From Pseudodesulfovibrio sp. (GTDB lineage Bacteria > Desulfobacterota > Desulfovibrionia > Desulfovibrionales > Desulfovibrionaceae), in assembly GCA_016342345.1 (NCBI GenBank), contig JAEINO010000039.1:1-36661 (forward strand): DNA of 36,661 nucleotides, read 5' to 3'. A program made the position numbers and the translations under genes. Below the pieces are notes generated by a model. The model was not told the origin of the DNA. It searched no databases and saw nothing but the letters and a program-made list of their open reading frames with translations. Every line of letters starts with the position of its first letter. Position 1 is the first letter of the stretch. Shown one piece after another: positions 9,529 through 17,538 of this stretch.

Positions 9529-10020
9529 CTATCCAAGCGCTTCCGCCACTTTTCCGCCAATGAACTCCAGAATTTCTGCAACTTTTGCTTCATTGGCAAC
9601 CACAACGCCCTGAGCAAGTGCAGCAATCTTGCCCTCATCCAGATCAGTGGACATCTCGACCATGTACTCCTCGATTTCCCCATCACTGGGCATCAAGCCG
9701 CACCCGCCGACAGCACCGAGAAATTCACCATCCTTGAAAATCGGAACGCTCACCCTCAGCATCCCGGCATCACACTCTTCGGCAAGAGGCTTTTTCTCAG
9801 TCTGCATCATGTGAAGAAACATCTGTCCTGCCGGAGCGCAAATGGCTCCAAGCCCCTTGGCATCATTCCGAATGGCCTTGCACAACTTGTTGCCCCAGGT
9901 ATTACCGGCAATTCGCTTGCCTTCCCTATCCATGACATCAGCGTTGAGTCCGTACCGCTCGTGCAGTTCGTTCTGCAAGGATACCCACCACTCCAACGGT
10001 TTGTAATCAGTCAATTTCAT
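9529..10020 (-). CDS. PocR-type ligand-binding domain protein (single domain)
   Basis: 163 residues consisting only of a PocR sensory domain, the PAS-like domain first defined in the cobalamin/propanediol regulator PocR. Typical features are a Trp near the N-terminus (LEWWVSLQNEL), conserved Cys residues (Cys47, Cys61 in ICAPAGQ, Cys83 in ECDAG, Cys107) and VSVPIFKDGEFLGAVGGCG. There is no HTH or kinase domain, so it would have to act through a partner. The start ATG at 10020 lies behind GGAGGGG; the in-frame extension upstream looks non-coding. It is divergent from the YitT gene. Confidence 0.88.
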   Translation of the reverse strand: MKLTDYKPLEWWVSLQNELHERYGLNADVMDREGKRIAGNTWGNKLCKAIRNDAKGLGAICAPAGQMFLHMMQTEKKPLAEECDAGMLRVSVPIFKDGEFLGAVGGCGLMPSDGEIEEYMVEMSTDLDEGKIAALAQGVVVANEAKVAEILEFIGGKVAEALG

Positions 10021-10206
10021 AGCAACCCCTCCCTCAAATTTGATATAATCCCAAAACCTCACTGCGCTTTCCGCCAGGAACGCCAGAAGAAAATTCGAAT
10101 TACTCTCATTTAATTGGAAGCGCAAGAGTTCGCCAGAAGACAATGGACTGATTTTTTGGTTTTCTCTCCCCGCAAAACCGGCTAGGAAAGGGATTGGAGA
10201 ACACAT

Positions 10207-11085
10207 ATGGAAAGCATCGACTTCAAAGCACGATTCCGCACGCTGACTTTCGGCATACCGTGGAACCTGATGCTGTTAACCTTCGGGTCATTCCTCACCG
10301 CCTTTGCGGTCAAGAGCGTTGCAATGCCCCACGGGCTGCTGACCGGAGGCATGTCCGGCATTGCCCTGCTCTGCTATTATGCCTTCGGGGGACTGAGCAC
10401 CGGCCAATGGTACCTGCTGCTCAACCTTCCGGTTTTCGTGCTCGGATGGGTCTTTGTCAGCAAGCGGTTCTTTTTTTACAGCCTGTACGGAATGTTTGCA
10501 GTCGCTTTTTTCATCGATATCATCGACTACACCTTGCCCGTCACCGACATATGGCTGGCGGTCTTCACATGCGGCGGCATCCTTGGCGCAGGCGTGGGCG
10601 TGGCATTACGATCACTGGGTTCAACGGGCGGTGCGGACATCCTGGCCGTGATCTGCAAAGAGAAATTCAACATGTCCATGGGGAGCTTTGAATTCTGGTT
10701 CAACCTCATTGGTTTTGTGGGTGGCTTCATTTTCCTTGAACTGCATATAGTGCTCTATTCCCTTGCCATGACCTTCATCATCGCACTGGCCATTGAATAC
10801 GTCATAAGCATGTTCAGCGAGCGGAAAATGGTTCTGGTCATCACCAAAAATCCAGAGAAAGTCCGTGATGCCATCCTCACCAAGCTCGACCGCGGCGTCA
10901 CACTCCTCAAGGGGACGGGAGGCTGGACCGGAGACCCGAAAGAAGTCATTCTGACCATGGTTTCCTCCATCCAGCTCAAACGCCTTGAAGAACTGGTCTA
11001 CGGCATTGATCCCGAGGCGTTCACCATCATGGGGTCCGGTTTCCATGTGCTGGGCCAAGGCTTTTCATCACGGAAGATATACTGA
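10207..11085 (+). CDS. YitT family membrane protein (DUF2179 C-terminal domain)
   Basis: 292 residues. The N-terminal two thirds holds about five to six membrane segments with the family motif GLLTGGMSGIALL and GSTGGADILAVI. The C-terminal cytosolic DUF2179 domain runs from about 205 (SERKMVLVITKNPEKVRDAI to GSGFHVLGQGF). The molecular function of the family is not established. Ribosome site TTGGAG. Its stop codon overlaps the start of the SAM hydrolase gene by one base, so translation is coupled. Confidence 0.93.
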   Translation: MESIDFKARFRTLTFGIPWNLMLLTFGSFLTAFAVKSVAMPHGLLTGGMSGIALLCYYAFGGLSTGQWYLLLNLPVFVLGWVFVSKRFFFYSLYGMFAVAFFIDIIDYTLPVTDIWLAVFTCGGILGAGVGVALRSLGSTGGADILAVICKEKFNMSMGSFEFWFNLIGFVGGFIFLELHIVLYSLAMTFIIALAIEYVISMFSERKMVLVITKNPEKVRDAILTKLDRGVTLLKGTGGWTGDPKEVILTMVSSIQLKRLEELVYGIDPEAFTIMGSGFHVLGQGFSSRKIY

Positions 11086-11909
11086 TGCTTACGTCTCCGA
11101 AAAAAAAAGACACACCACCCAGAACAATAGCCCTGATCACGGACTTCGGCCTGTCCGACCCGTATGTCGGCCAAATCAAGGGTGTGCTGGCAAGAAAAGC
11201 ACCCAACTGTCGCGTGGTGGACATCTCCCATGACGTGACCCCATTCAACGTGGCACAGGCCGGTTTTTTCCTGGCCTCAAGCTACGAGCATTTCCCCAAG
11301 GATGCGGTTATTCTGTGCGTAGTCGATCCGGGCGTTGGGGCGGCACGCAAAATTGTCTGTCTCAAGCTTGATGAAAGGATTCTGATAGCACCGGACAACG
11401 GCTTGCTCGGTCTGGCCCTGAAAAATGCCTGGGCCGCCGAGGTTCAGGTTTTCGACCTGAGCGCAGCCATGGACGCCCCAAGAAAAATCTCGCATACCTT
11501 TCATGGTCGCGATGTGTTCGCGCCTCTTGCCGCATCACTGGCCCTTGGAGGCAAGCCCGACGAGTTTGGCAAAGAGATGCACCCCGACGATCTCGTCACT
11601 CATGAATGGAGTCAGCCAACAGTGACACCGGGGCGGGCAACAGGCCATGTCCTGCACATCGATCGTTTTGGCAATTGCGTTCTCAATCTGGAGGCAGGGA
11701 GTCTCGGCATCCCTTCGGAATTGCACATGACCTCGCCCTCCCGAGGCGAACTGGCCTATGTGCTGACATATGCAGCCATGCCCGAAGGCACACCCGGCTT
11801 GCTTGAAGGAAGCCAGGGCTTTCTGGAAATTGCCGTCAACCAACGCTCGGCAGCCAAGAAATTCGGTCTGTCTATGGGCGATGCAATCGAACTGAAATGG
11901 AAGGCGTGA
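11085..11909 (+). CDS. SAM hydrolase / SAM hydroxide adenosyltransferase (DUF62)
   Basis: 274 residues of the DUF62 family, which splits S-adenosylmethionine to adenosine and methionine using water and is related to SAM-dependent halogenases. Motifs: ALITDFGLSDPYVGQIKGVL (16-35), DISHDVTPFNV, VVDPGVGAARK, FHGRDVFAPLAA, and IDRFGNCVLN in the C-terminal beta-barrel. It sits between the YitT gene (1-base overlap) and cobS (start directly at its stop), so all three are one operon. I see no sign of a halogenase-specific loop. Confidence 0.92.
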   Translation: MLTSPKKKDTPPRTIALITDFGLSDPYVGQIKGVLARKAPNCRVVDISHDVTPFNVAQAGFFLASSYEHFPKDAVILCVVDPGVGAARKIVCLKLDERILIAPDNGLLGLALKNAWAAEVQVFDLSAAMDAPRKISHTFHGRDVFAPLAASLALGGKPDEFGKEMHPDDLVTHEWSQPTVTPGRATGHVLHIDRFGNCVLNLEAGSLGIPSELHMTSPSRGELAYVLTYAAMPEGTPGLLEGSQGFLEIAVNQRSAAKKFGLSMGDAIELKWKA

Positions 11910-12647
11910 ATGAAAATACTCCGCAGATTTCTCGACACCCTCGGATTCCTGACCAGACTGGCCCCGGCCCGTGTCATCCCGGAAGAGGAAATGAACCAGT
12001 GCATGAGATACATGATCGCCGTGGGCATAACTCTCGGCGCAATCATAGTCCTGCCCTTTGCGCTGGGCCTGTTCTCCTCCTCGCCCTGGGTCCAGGCATG
12101 GCTCATGGTCGTCCTGAACATCTATCTTACACGCGGTCTGCATTATGACGGGCTGGCAGATGTCTGCGATGCAGTCACCACACACACCGACCCGGATCGA
12201 TTCTGGGAAGTCATCAAGGACAGCCGCTCCGGCGCATTCGGCATCATAGGGCTGATCATGGCTCTGGGCGGCCAGATACTCCTTTTTCATGAGATACTCG
12301 CTGCAGGGGCATATATAGCCATCCTCTGGACCTTCATTCTCGGACGCGCCACCTGCGTCTGGCTCGGCTTTTATGTGCGCCATCTCACCAGACCAGGCCT
12401 GGGAAAACTCTACATCGACGGAGCCACCCTCGGCGTTGCCCTGGCCACGGCTGTGGCAACCTTTGCCATCGGGATACTCCTGATCGGTCCCATTGCCACC
12501 ATCACGACCATCGCCATCGCAACGGCCACGCTCATCCCGCTCTATCGACTGGCCGTTCACGTCAATGGAGCCAACGGAGATTTCCTTGGCTGCTCGGTTC
12601 TGCTGGGCGAATTGGCCGCCGGACTGGGGATCGTTCTTTTCCTGTAA
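11910..12647 (+). CDS. cobS: Adenosylcobinamide-GDP ribazoletransferase (cobalamin synthase)
   Basis: 245-residue membrane enzyme of the last steps of cobalamin synthesis, joining alpha-ribazole (phosphate) to adenosylcobinamide-GDP. Signature GLHYDGLADVCDA (76-88) with KDSRSGAFG (103-111), and several hydrophobic helices. The start ATG follows the TGA of the SAM hydrolase gene directly, with no independent ribosome site, so it depends on upstream translation. Length is normal for CobS. It complements the cobD-cobQ fusion nearby; the other nucleotide-loop genes (cobU, cobT) are not here. Confidence 0.95.
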   Translation: MKILRRFLDTLGFLTRLAPARVIPEEEMNQCMRYMIAVGITLGAIIVLPFALGLFSSSPWVQAWLMVVLNIYLTRGLHYDGLADVCDAVTTHTDPDRFWEVIKDSRSGAFGIIGLIMALGGQILLFHEILAAGAYIAILWTFILGRATCVWLGFYVRHLTRPGLGKLYIDGATLGVALATAVATFAIGILLIGPIATITTIAIATATLIPLYRLAVHVNGANGDFLGCSVLLGELAAGLGIVLFL

Positions 12648-12768
12648 TACCTTTGGGAATGGCATCCGCAGTTTGTTTTTGTCAGCAAGCCATCTCTTAT
12701 GATATGTAGATCAATCCCGAAACGCGAATGGGTGTTTGCAAACGCACCTCGAATCATACGGAGAGACC

Positions 12769-13746
12769 ATGAAACTAAAAACAATCGCTGCACTTCTGCT
12801 GTTCACACTGATCCTCACCGGCTGTGCTCCCAAAATAAAGATATTTGCCTCTCAGGCTACCGAACCACTCAAGGAATTTGTGGTTGAGGGTGATGGAGAT
12901 GGCAAGATCGCGCTTATTCACCTGAAAGGGTTTCTGGTTTCACAGCCGCGCCAGGGGTTGTTGCGGGCCAGACCAAGCCAGGTACAGGAACTCGTCAGCA
13001 ACCTGAGATTGGCCGAAACGGACGAGGAAGTCCGGGCAGTGGTCATCGCCATTGATTCACCAGGCGGCACCACAACGGCATCCGATATCCTGTATCACGA
13101 AATTTCCGACTTCAAGCGGCGCACCGGCAAAAAGGTCGTTGTTGCCATGTTCGACGTGGCCGCATCCGGCGGATATTACGCAGCCCTGCCAGCGGATTGG
13201 ATTCTGGCCCATCCCACCACCATCACCGGTTCGGTAGGCGTCATTTTCATGCGGCCCAAGCTCCACGGGCTGCTCAACAAGGTTGGCGTGGATGTCGAGA
13301 TAAGCAAATCCGGAACGGACAAAGACATGGGATCACCGTTCAGGGCCACCACCCCGGAAGAAGTTGCCCTGTTCCAGGCCATCATCGATGACTATGCCGC
13401 CCGCTTCCACATGCTGGTCGCCAAGCACCGCAATCTGTCCGAGGCCAACATGATAACAGTCAAGACTGCCCGCGTGTTCACAGCCAACCAGGCCAAGGCC
13501 ATCGGCCTGATAGATCAGGTCGGATACATTCAGGACGCCTTTGGCAAAGCCCGCACTCTGTCCGGTCTGGCGACAAACGCCAAGGTCGTGGCTTACCGGC
13601 GCGACACCTATCCCAACGACAATCCATACAACAGCATGAATTCCGTTGATCCGGCCAAATTCAACCTGCTCGGCATTGACGCAAGCTACATCATGCCGCC
13701 CAAGGCCGGTTTCTATTACGTCTGGTCGCCCGGCGTGGGAGAGTAG
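12769..13746 (+). CDS. sppA: S49 family signal peptide peptidase-like lipoprotein (SppA type)
   Basis: 325 residues. The N-terminus is a lipoprotein signal ending in the lipobox LTGC (Cys19), so the protein is probably anchored to a membrane on the periplasmic side. The SppA fold follows: VVIAIDSPGGTTTASDILYH (91-110), catalytic Ser133 in AASGGYYAAL, TGSVGVIF, and Lys185 in SGTDKDMGSPFR, giving the Ser-Lys dyad spacing of the short SppA form. A lipid anchor instead of a transmembrane helix is slightly unusual. The start ATG at 12769 follows GGAGAG; the in-frame codons before it are not family-like. Confidence 0.92.
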   Translation: MKLKTIAALLLFTLILTGCAPKIKIFASQATEPLKEFVVEGDGDGKIALIHLKGFLVSQPRQGLLRARPSQVQELVSNLRLAETDEEVRAVVIAIDSPGGTTTASDILYHEISDFKRRTGKKVVVAMFDVAASGGYYAALPADWILAHPTTITGSVGVIFMRPKLHGLLNKVGVDVEISKSGTDKDMGSPFRATTPEEVALFQAIIDDYAARFHMLVAKHRNLSEANMITVKTARVFTANQAKAIGLIDQVGYIQDAFGKARTLSGLATNAKVVAYRRDTYPNDNPYNSMNSVDPAKFNLLGIDASYIMPPKAGFYYVWSPGVGE

Positions 13747-13770
13747 AATTTCCGGCAGCAAAAACAATCA

Positions 13771-13800
13771 ATGCCCTGCAATCGTCTGGTTGCGGGGCAT
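13771..13800 (+). terminator. Rho-independent terminator after the sppA-like gene
   Basis: Stem ATGCCCTGCAA / TTGCGGGGCAT around an 8-base loop, followed by TTTCGGTTT. Confidence 0.8.
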
Positions 13801-13851
13801 TTCGGTTTGCCTTACAGTGGCAATTCCAATTCGCAATACAAGGAGTTTTAC

Positions 13852-15042
13852 ATGCAATTGATTTCGTCACAAATGACCGGATATATGGAACAAGGTTCAT
13901 GGATTCGCAAGATGTTCGAGGAAGGAATCAAGCTCAAGAAAGAGTTTGGAGAAGACGCTGTCTGCGACTTCAGCCTGGGCAATCCCGACCTTCCACCGCC
14001 GGCCATCATCAAGGAAACCCTCGCCGAGCTGGCCGATCAGGCTGACCAGCCTTTCTTTCTGGGATACATGCCCAACTTCGGCTATCCGGCTGTACGCGAA
14101 AGATTGGCCGAGGAAGTCTCCAAAGAACAGGGCGTGGACGTGCCTGCTGACTGTCTGGTCATCACCTGTGGTGCAGCCGGTGCACTGAACTCCTTTTTCC
14201 GCGCCGTACTCGGACCGGGTGATGAAGTTCTGTCCCCGGCCCCGTTCTTCGTGGAATACGGCTTCTATGCCGAGAATCACGGTGCCAAGCTGGTGACCGT
14301 GCCGTCCAAGCCACTGACTTTCGAGCTGGACCTCGACGCCATTGACGCGGCCATCACGGATAACACCCGCGTGGTGCTCATCAATTCGCCCAACAACCCC
14401 ACCGGTGCTGTCTACACCCGCAAGGAACTCGAAGGACTGGCCGCCATCCTGACCAAGCACAACGAGGGGCGCGACAAGCCCATCTACATCCTGTCCGACG
14501 AGCCGTACCGCTTCCTGGCTTTTGACGGAGTCGAAGTACCGAGCCTGCTCGACATCTACACGTACTCGGTGGTCTGCTCCTCGTTCTCGAAAAACCTGAG
14601 CATGGCAGGCGGACGGGTGGGCTACGCGCTCATCAACCCGGCCATTGAAGGCAAAGAGACTCTCATGGGCGCGGTGATCATGTCCAATCGCATCCTCGGA
14701 TTCGTCAACGCCCCGGCCCTGGCCCAAAAGCTGCTGGCCAAGGCCCTTGGCAGTTCGGTGGACATCTCCATCTATGACGATCGCCGCAAAGCCATGGCCA
14801 GTGTTCTTGACAACGCGGGCTTCGAATACACCATGCCCAAAGGCGCGTTCTACTTCTTCCCCAAGGCTCCGGGCGGCGATGACGTCAAATTCTGCGCCAC
14901 CCTGCAAAAAGAAAAAATCCTGGCCGTACCCGGCTCCGGCTTCGGCTGCCCCGGCTACTTCCGCCTCGCGTTCTGCGTAGGGGAAAATGTCATCATGCGG
15001 GCCAAGGACGGCTTTGTCCGGGCCATGAAAAACGCCAGTTAA
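13852..15042 (+). CDS. Class I/II pyridoxal-phosphate aminotransferase
   Basis: 396 residues, fold-type I aminotransferase close to the aspartate aminotransferase group. CDFSLGNPDLPPP (38-50), VLINSPNNPTGAVYTRKEL, ILSDEPYRFL (Asp/Tyr of the PLP site) and PLP Lys247 in SSFSKNLSMAGGRVGY; the C-terminal Arg lies in GYFRLAFCV. The donor/acceptor pair cannot be told from sequence. ATG 13852 is chosen because AAGGAG lies 7 bases upstream. An earlier in-frame ATG at 13771 is inside the preceding terminator stem. Confidence 0.92.
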   Translation: MQLISSQMTGYMEQGSWIRKMFEEGIKLKKEFGEDAVCDFSLGNPDLPPPAIIKETLAELADQADQPFFLGYMPNFGYPAVRERLAEEVSKEQGVDVPADCLVITCGAAGALNSFFRAVLGPGDEVLSPAPFFVEYGFYAENHGAKLVTVPSKPLTFELDLDAIDAAITDNTRVVLINSPNNPTGAVYTRKELEGLAAILTKHNEGRDKPIYILSDEPYRFLAFDGVEVPSLLDIYTYSVVCSSFSKNLSMAGGRVGYALINPAIEGKETLMGAVIMSNRILGFVNAPALAQKLLAKALGSSVDISIYDDRRKAMASVLDNAGFEYTMPKGAFYFFPKAPGGDDVKFCATLQKEKILAVPGSGFGCPGYFRLAFCVGENVIMRAKDGFVRAMKNAS

Positions 15043-15063
15043 CCGCCCGTATCAACAGACATC

Positions 15064-15089
15064 AAAAAGGGCTGCCATTTGGCAGCCCT
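15064..15089 (-). terminator. Terminator hairpin, left copy (distal terminator of the RTX gene)
   Basis: Perfect inverted repeat AGGGCTGCCA / TGGCAGCCCT preceded by AAAAA on the plus strand, so the T run serves minus-strand transcripts. It is the same hairpin as at 15239-15260. A second dyad (TCAGATTGA / TCAATCTGA) lies between it and the repeat element. Confidence 0.8.
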
Positions 15090-15115
15090 CAGATTGATTA
15101 CAACCTTCAATCTGA

Positions 15116-15238
15116 CAGGCTATTGAGAAAGGTTCAAGTGCAAGACGCAAAAAAAATCCAAGGCCGACGCGTATTCCTATACGCGAGGATTTGGATTTTT
15201 TGCAGCAACGCAGCAGTTGGTCCTTTGTCAACAGCCTG
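15116..15238. repeat. Dispersed palindromic repeat, type B, copy 2
   Basis: 123 bp with inverted ends CAGGCTATTGA and GTCAACAGCCTG. Core stem AATCCAA / TTGGATT and tip GCGTAT-tcct-ATACGC. Compared with the other copies the paired bases change together. It lies between two copies of one terminator hairpin, after the convergent aminotransferase and RTX genes. Confidence 0.85.
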
Positions 15239-15264
15239 AGGGCTGCCATGTGGCAGCCCTTTTT
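15239..15264 (+). terminator. Terminator hairpin, right copy (serves the aminotransferase gene)
   Basis: AGGGCTGCCA-tg-TGGCAGCCCT followed by TTTT on the plus strand. It differs from the left copy at one base. It touches the right end of the repeat element. Confidence 0.85.
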
Positions 15265-15306
15265 GGTCGGGTCATCCAGATATGCCCATACCCTGAAAGC
15301 ACCATG

Positions 15307-16056
15307 TTACTCAAAATCGCTGAGTGCCAGCACCTGTTCAAAGGTCAGTGAGACTCCCGGCATCGTGATTGTGGTATCGCCAAAAGAAATAAGCGTGTTC
15401 CCACTCTCGTCCGTGGTGACTGAAAGACTCGCTGAATCCTGGGTCTGGAACAAAAGACGATCCTGTCCCGGATTAAAATCACGGATAACGTCATTTCCAT
15501 GATCGTCACCAAACACGAACACATCGGCCCCGCCTCCGCCAGACAGGAGGTCGTCACCTTCGCCACCTATAATGACATCATCACCCTTACCGCCCCTGAC
15601 CGTATCATTCCCCTCGCCACCATCCAGCAAATCATCACCACTCTGTCCTATGTAACCAATTACATCATCACCCCCGCCTCCAAGCACAGTATCGTCACCC
15701 TTGTCTCCGTAAAGCGTATCGTTCCCTTCGCCTCCGTCAACCAGGTCGTTGCCTTGCCCGCCTCCCACAAAATCGTTTCCACTTCCGCCAAAGAGGGTGT
15801 CGTCACCAGCCTGACCCTCCAAACTGTCGTTGCCACTTCCGCCCAGAATAAGATCATCAGAACCCTGAGAAGAAGAATAGGAATCGGAGCTATCCCCATA
15901 GATGGTATCACCACCGGAAGTGCCAAAGAGTGTATCCTTCCCATCCGAGCCATGCACGGTGCCAGTTCCGGCAGCAGCCAAATCTTGCAATTCCTGCTCG
16001 GACATCTGTTCATCCGGGCCTTTCGTCAATGCATCAGTCTTTTTGCTTAAAGTCAT
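15307..16056 (-). CDS. Small RTX (hemolysin-type calcium-binding repeat) protein
   Basis: 249 residues. From about residue 35 to 180 it is built of roughly 14 glycine/aspartate nonapeptide repeats (GGxGxDxUx type, e.g. GGSGNDSLE, GGEGNDTLY, GGKGDDVII). These fold as a calcium-binding beta-roll. GGADVFVFGDDHGNDVIRDF and a C-terminal beta-rich tail resemble the type I secretion end of RTX proteins. No enzymatic domain is present. The N-terminus (MTLSKK to MSEQELQDLAAAGTG) is charged and helical and resembles a double-glycine-type leader, which is odd for an RTX protein. GGGGG ribosome site before ATG 16056. No type I secretion genes are nearby. Confidence 0.92.
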   Translation of the reverse strand: MTLSKKTDALTKGPDEQMSEQELQDLAAAGTGTVHGSDGKDTLFGTSGGDTIYGDSSDSYSSSQGSDDLILGGSGNDSLEGQAGDDTLFGGSGNDFVGGGQGNDLVDGGEGNDTLYGDKGDDTVLGGGGDDVIGYIGQSGDDLLDGGEGNDTVRGGKGDDVIIGGEGDDLLSGGGGADVFVFGDDHGNDVIRDFNPGQDRLLFQTQDSASLSVTTDESGNTLISFGDTTITMPGVSLTFEQVLALSDFE

Positions 16057-16517
16057 GACAAACCCCCTTCCATACGGTTTTCAAAATACCCTTCATATTT
16101 GACAAGATGCTTTCACATCAAAAAAAGTTTCACAAACCATGAAAATAATCAGCCTGTACGATGGAATCGAATCATACCATTTTTCCCAAAGAAATGTCTT
16201 GATGAAAAAAAGATTGCTTCACTCTGATTGGCCAGGGCTTGAATATTCTATGGTCATTGTCTGACCGAATCGTTCAGATTGAGTCCTTTTCTCAAGACAC
16301 AGAATTGCGGTTCAATTTTTTTGTCCCGAACCGGCTGGCTTCCGACAAAGTAAAATATTTTGTACCTTTGCCTAGCATGACACACCATAGGGATCTAAAC
16401 TCTTCAGTTCATAACATACCTGAATAAAACGGCTTTTATTTTTTACTCGCTTTTGAAAAAGTTTGGCACGGCATATGCTTTAAAAAAGTATCTTCCTTTT
16501 TGCACCGAGAAAAAAAC
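16057..16517. other. AT-rich intergenic region upstream of the RTX gene, with a dyad
   Basis: About 460 bases without a credible gene. An imperfect dyad at 16346-16370 (CAAAG, then TAAAATATTTTGTAC, then CTTTG) could be an operator for the RTX gene. GGTTC / GAACC arms occur near 16310-16332. A 62-codon open frame at 16239-16427 has no ribosome site or recognisable similarity. Confidence 0.35.
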
Positions 16518-16536
16518 AAGCCCCCGCAAGGGGCTT
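16518..16536 (-). terminator. Terminator of the solute-binding protein gene
   Basis: On the minus strand a stem AAGCCCC / GGGGCTT is followed by GTTTTTTTC. Confidence 0.85.
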
Positions 16537-16588
16537 TCTCGTTTTCGATCTCTGAAAAATCATCTCGCAAACCAATCCTGTCGATCAA

Positions 16589-17344
16589 TCATTCAAGCAT
16601 ATTGTAGTACCTTTCAACAATGGCATCCAATTTACCTTCGTTCTTGATCTGATAAAAACCGTTGCGAACCTTATCAACAACCTCGTCGGACGTCTTCAGG
16701 CCAAAGGCCATGTACAGATCTTGCTGAAAAAGAGGCACCTGCTCCACCCAATAGTCCGAAGCAATACCCCAAAGTTTGAGAGAACAGGCCAGCGAAAGCC
16801 TATCGCCCGTGGTCAGGTCAATACGCCCGGTATTCGGTTGTGACTTGAGGGCGTTCTGCTCTTCACAGTTGACCGGAAAGATATTGATTCCCTCGGTAAA
16901 CCCTCTGGAGAGCAGAAAATGATGGGTTGAAGTCTCACGAGTCACGCCGACTCGGTACTTTCTGGCGTCATCAAGTGAATTCAACTTGATATCATCACGA
17001 TGCTTGGGTTTGAAAAGAGACATGTTCACGGACAGACCTTCGATATTGATCCACTTGAACTTGTCAGCCCGAGCGGGCAATTTGAAAATGGAATAGATAA
17101 GGACGTTTTCCTCTGCCTGGGCCATTTCATAAGCCCTCGCCCATGGGTAAACTCCGATGGTATATTCCATACCAACACGATCAAGCGTGGCCCGCATGAT
17201 TTCGGTGACCAGGCCCTTGACCTCGCCACGCTGACTGAACGTATAGGGCGGCCAATCTTCAGTCACCACCCGAAGTTCAACGCCCTGTGCATTCACAGCC
17301 AAAAGCAGAATGAAAACAGACGCCAATAAAAACTTTCGAATCAC
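16589..17344 (-). CDS. Family 3 extracellular solute-binding protein
   Basis: 251 residues from the GTG start at 17344 (GGGGGA ribosome site; a TTG 15 bases upstream is an alternative). Signal peptide KFLLASVFILLLAVNAQG, then the SBP_bac_3 fold: LRVVTEDWPPYTF, GLVTEIMRATLDRVGMEY, YPWARAYEMAQ, DARKYRVGVTRET and a C-terminal IKNEGKLDAIVERYYNM. Such periplasmic proteins bind amino acids or similar compounds, but no ABC permease genes are adjacent. It may be one of the free-standing members common in these bacteria. Ligand unknown. Confidence 0.88.
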   Translation of the reverse strand: MIRKFLLASVFILLLAVNAQGVELRVVTEDWPPYTFSQRGEVKGLVTEIMRATLDRVGMEYTIGVYPWARAYEMAQAEENVLIYSIFKLPARADKFKWINIEGLSVNMSLFKPKHRDDIKLNSLDDARKYRVGVTRETSTHHFLLSRGFTEGINIFPVNCEEQNALKSQPNTGRIDLTTGDRLSLACSLKLWGIASDYWVEQVPLFQQDLYMAFGLKTSDEVVDKVRNGFYQIKNEGKLDAIVERYYNMLE

Positions 17345-17480
17345 CCTGTTTTCCCCCAAAAAAAGTTATCGTCAACTCGCACCTCCCCAAGCACGAACAA
17401 AACAACCTCATATAATAAATACCGTTTACCTGATTATGTCCAGCCATTTCATTAGATTGTCCCGCCAACAAGCAAAAGGA

Positions 17481-17514
17481 AACCGGATGGGACTCATGCA
17501 AGTCCCATCCGGTT
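17481..17514 (-). terminator. Terminator of ilvD
   Basis: Perfect 14-bp stem (AACCGGATGGGACT / AGTCCCATCCGGTT) with a 6-base loop. Minus-strand transcripts then reach TTTCCTTTTGC. Confidence 0.85.
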
Positions 17515-17538
17515 CCATAGTGAGATATGATTCAACGA

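Noticed and set aside
11535-12665. 376-codon minus-strand frame across the SAM hydrolase and cobS genes
   Set aside because: Spans two well-supported coupled genes on the other strand; composition is that of an antisense frame.
13897-14907. 336-codon minus-strand frame opposite the aminotransferase
   Set aside because: Antisense shadow; the plus strand carries all PLP motifs.
16239-16427. 62-codon plus-strand frame in the RTX upstream region
   Set aside because: TTG start without a ribosome site, no similarity, AT-rich intergenic composition.
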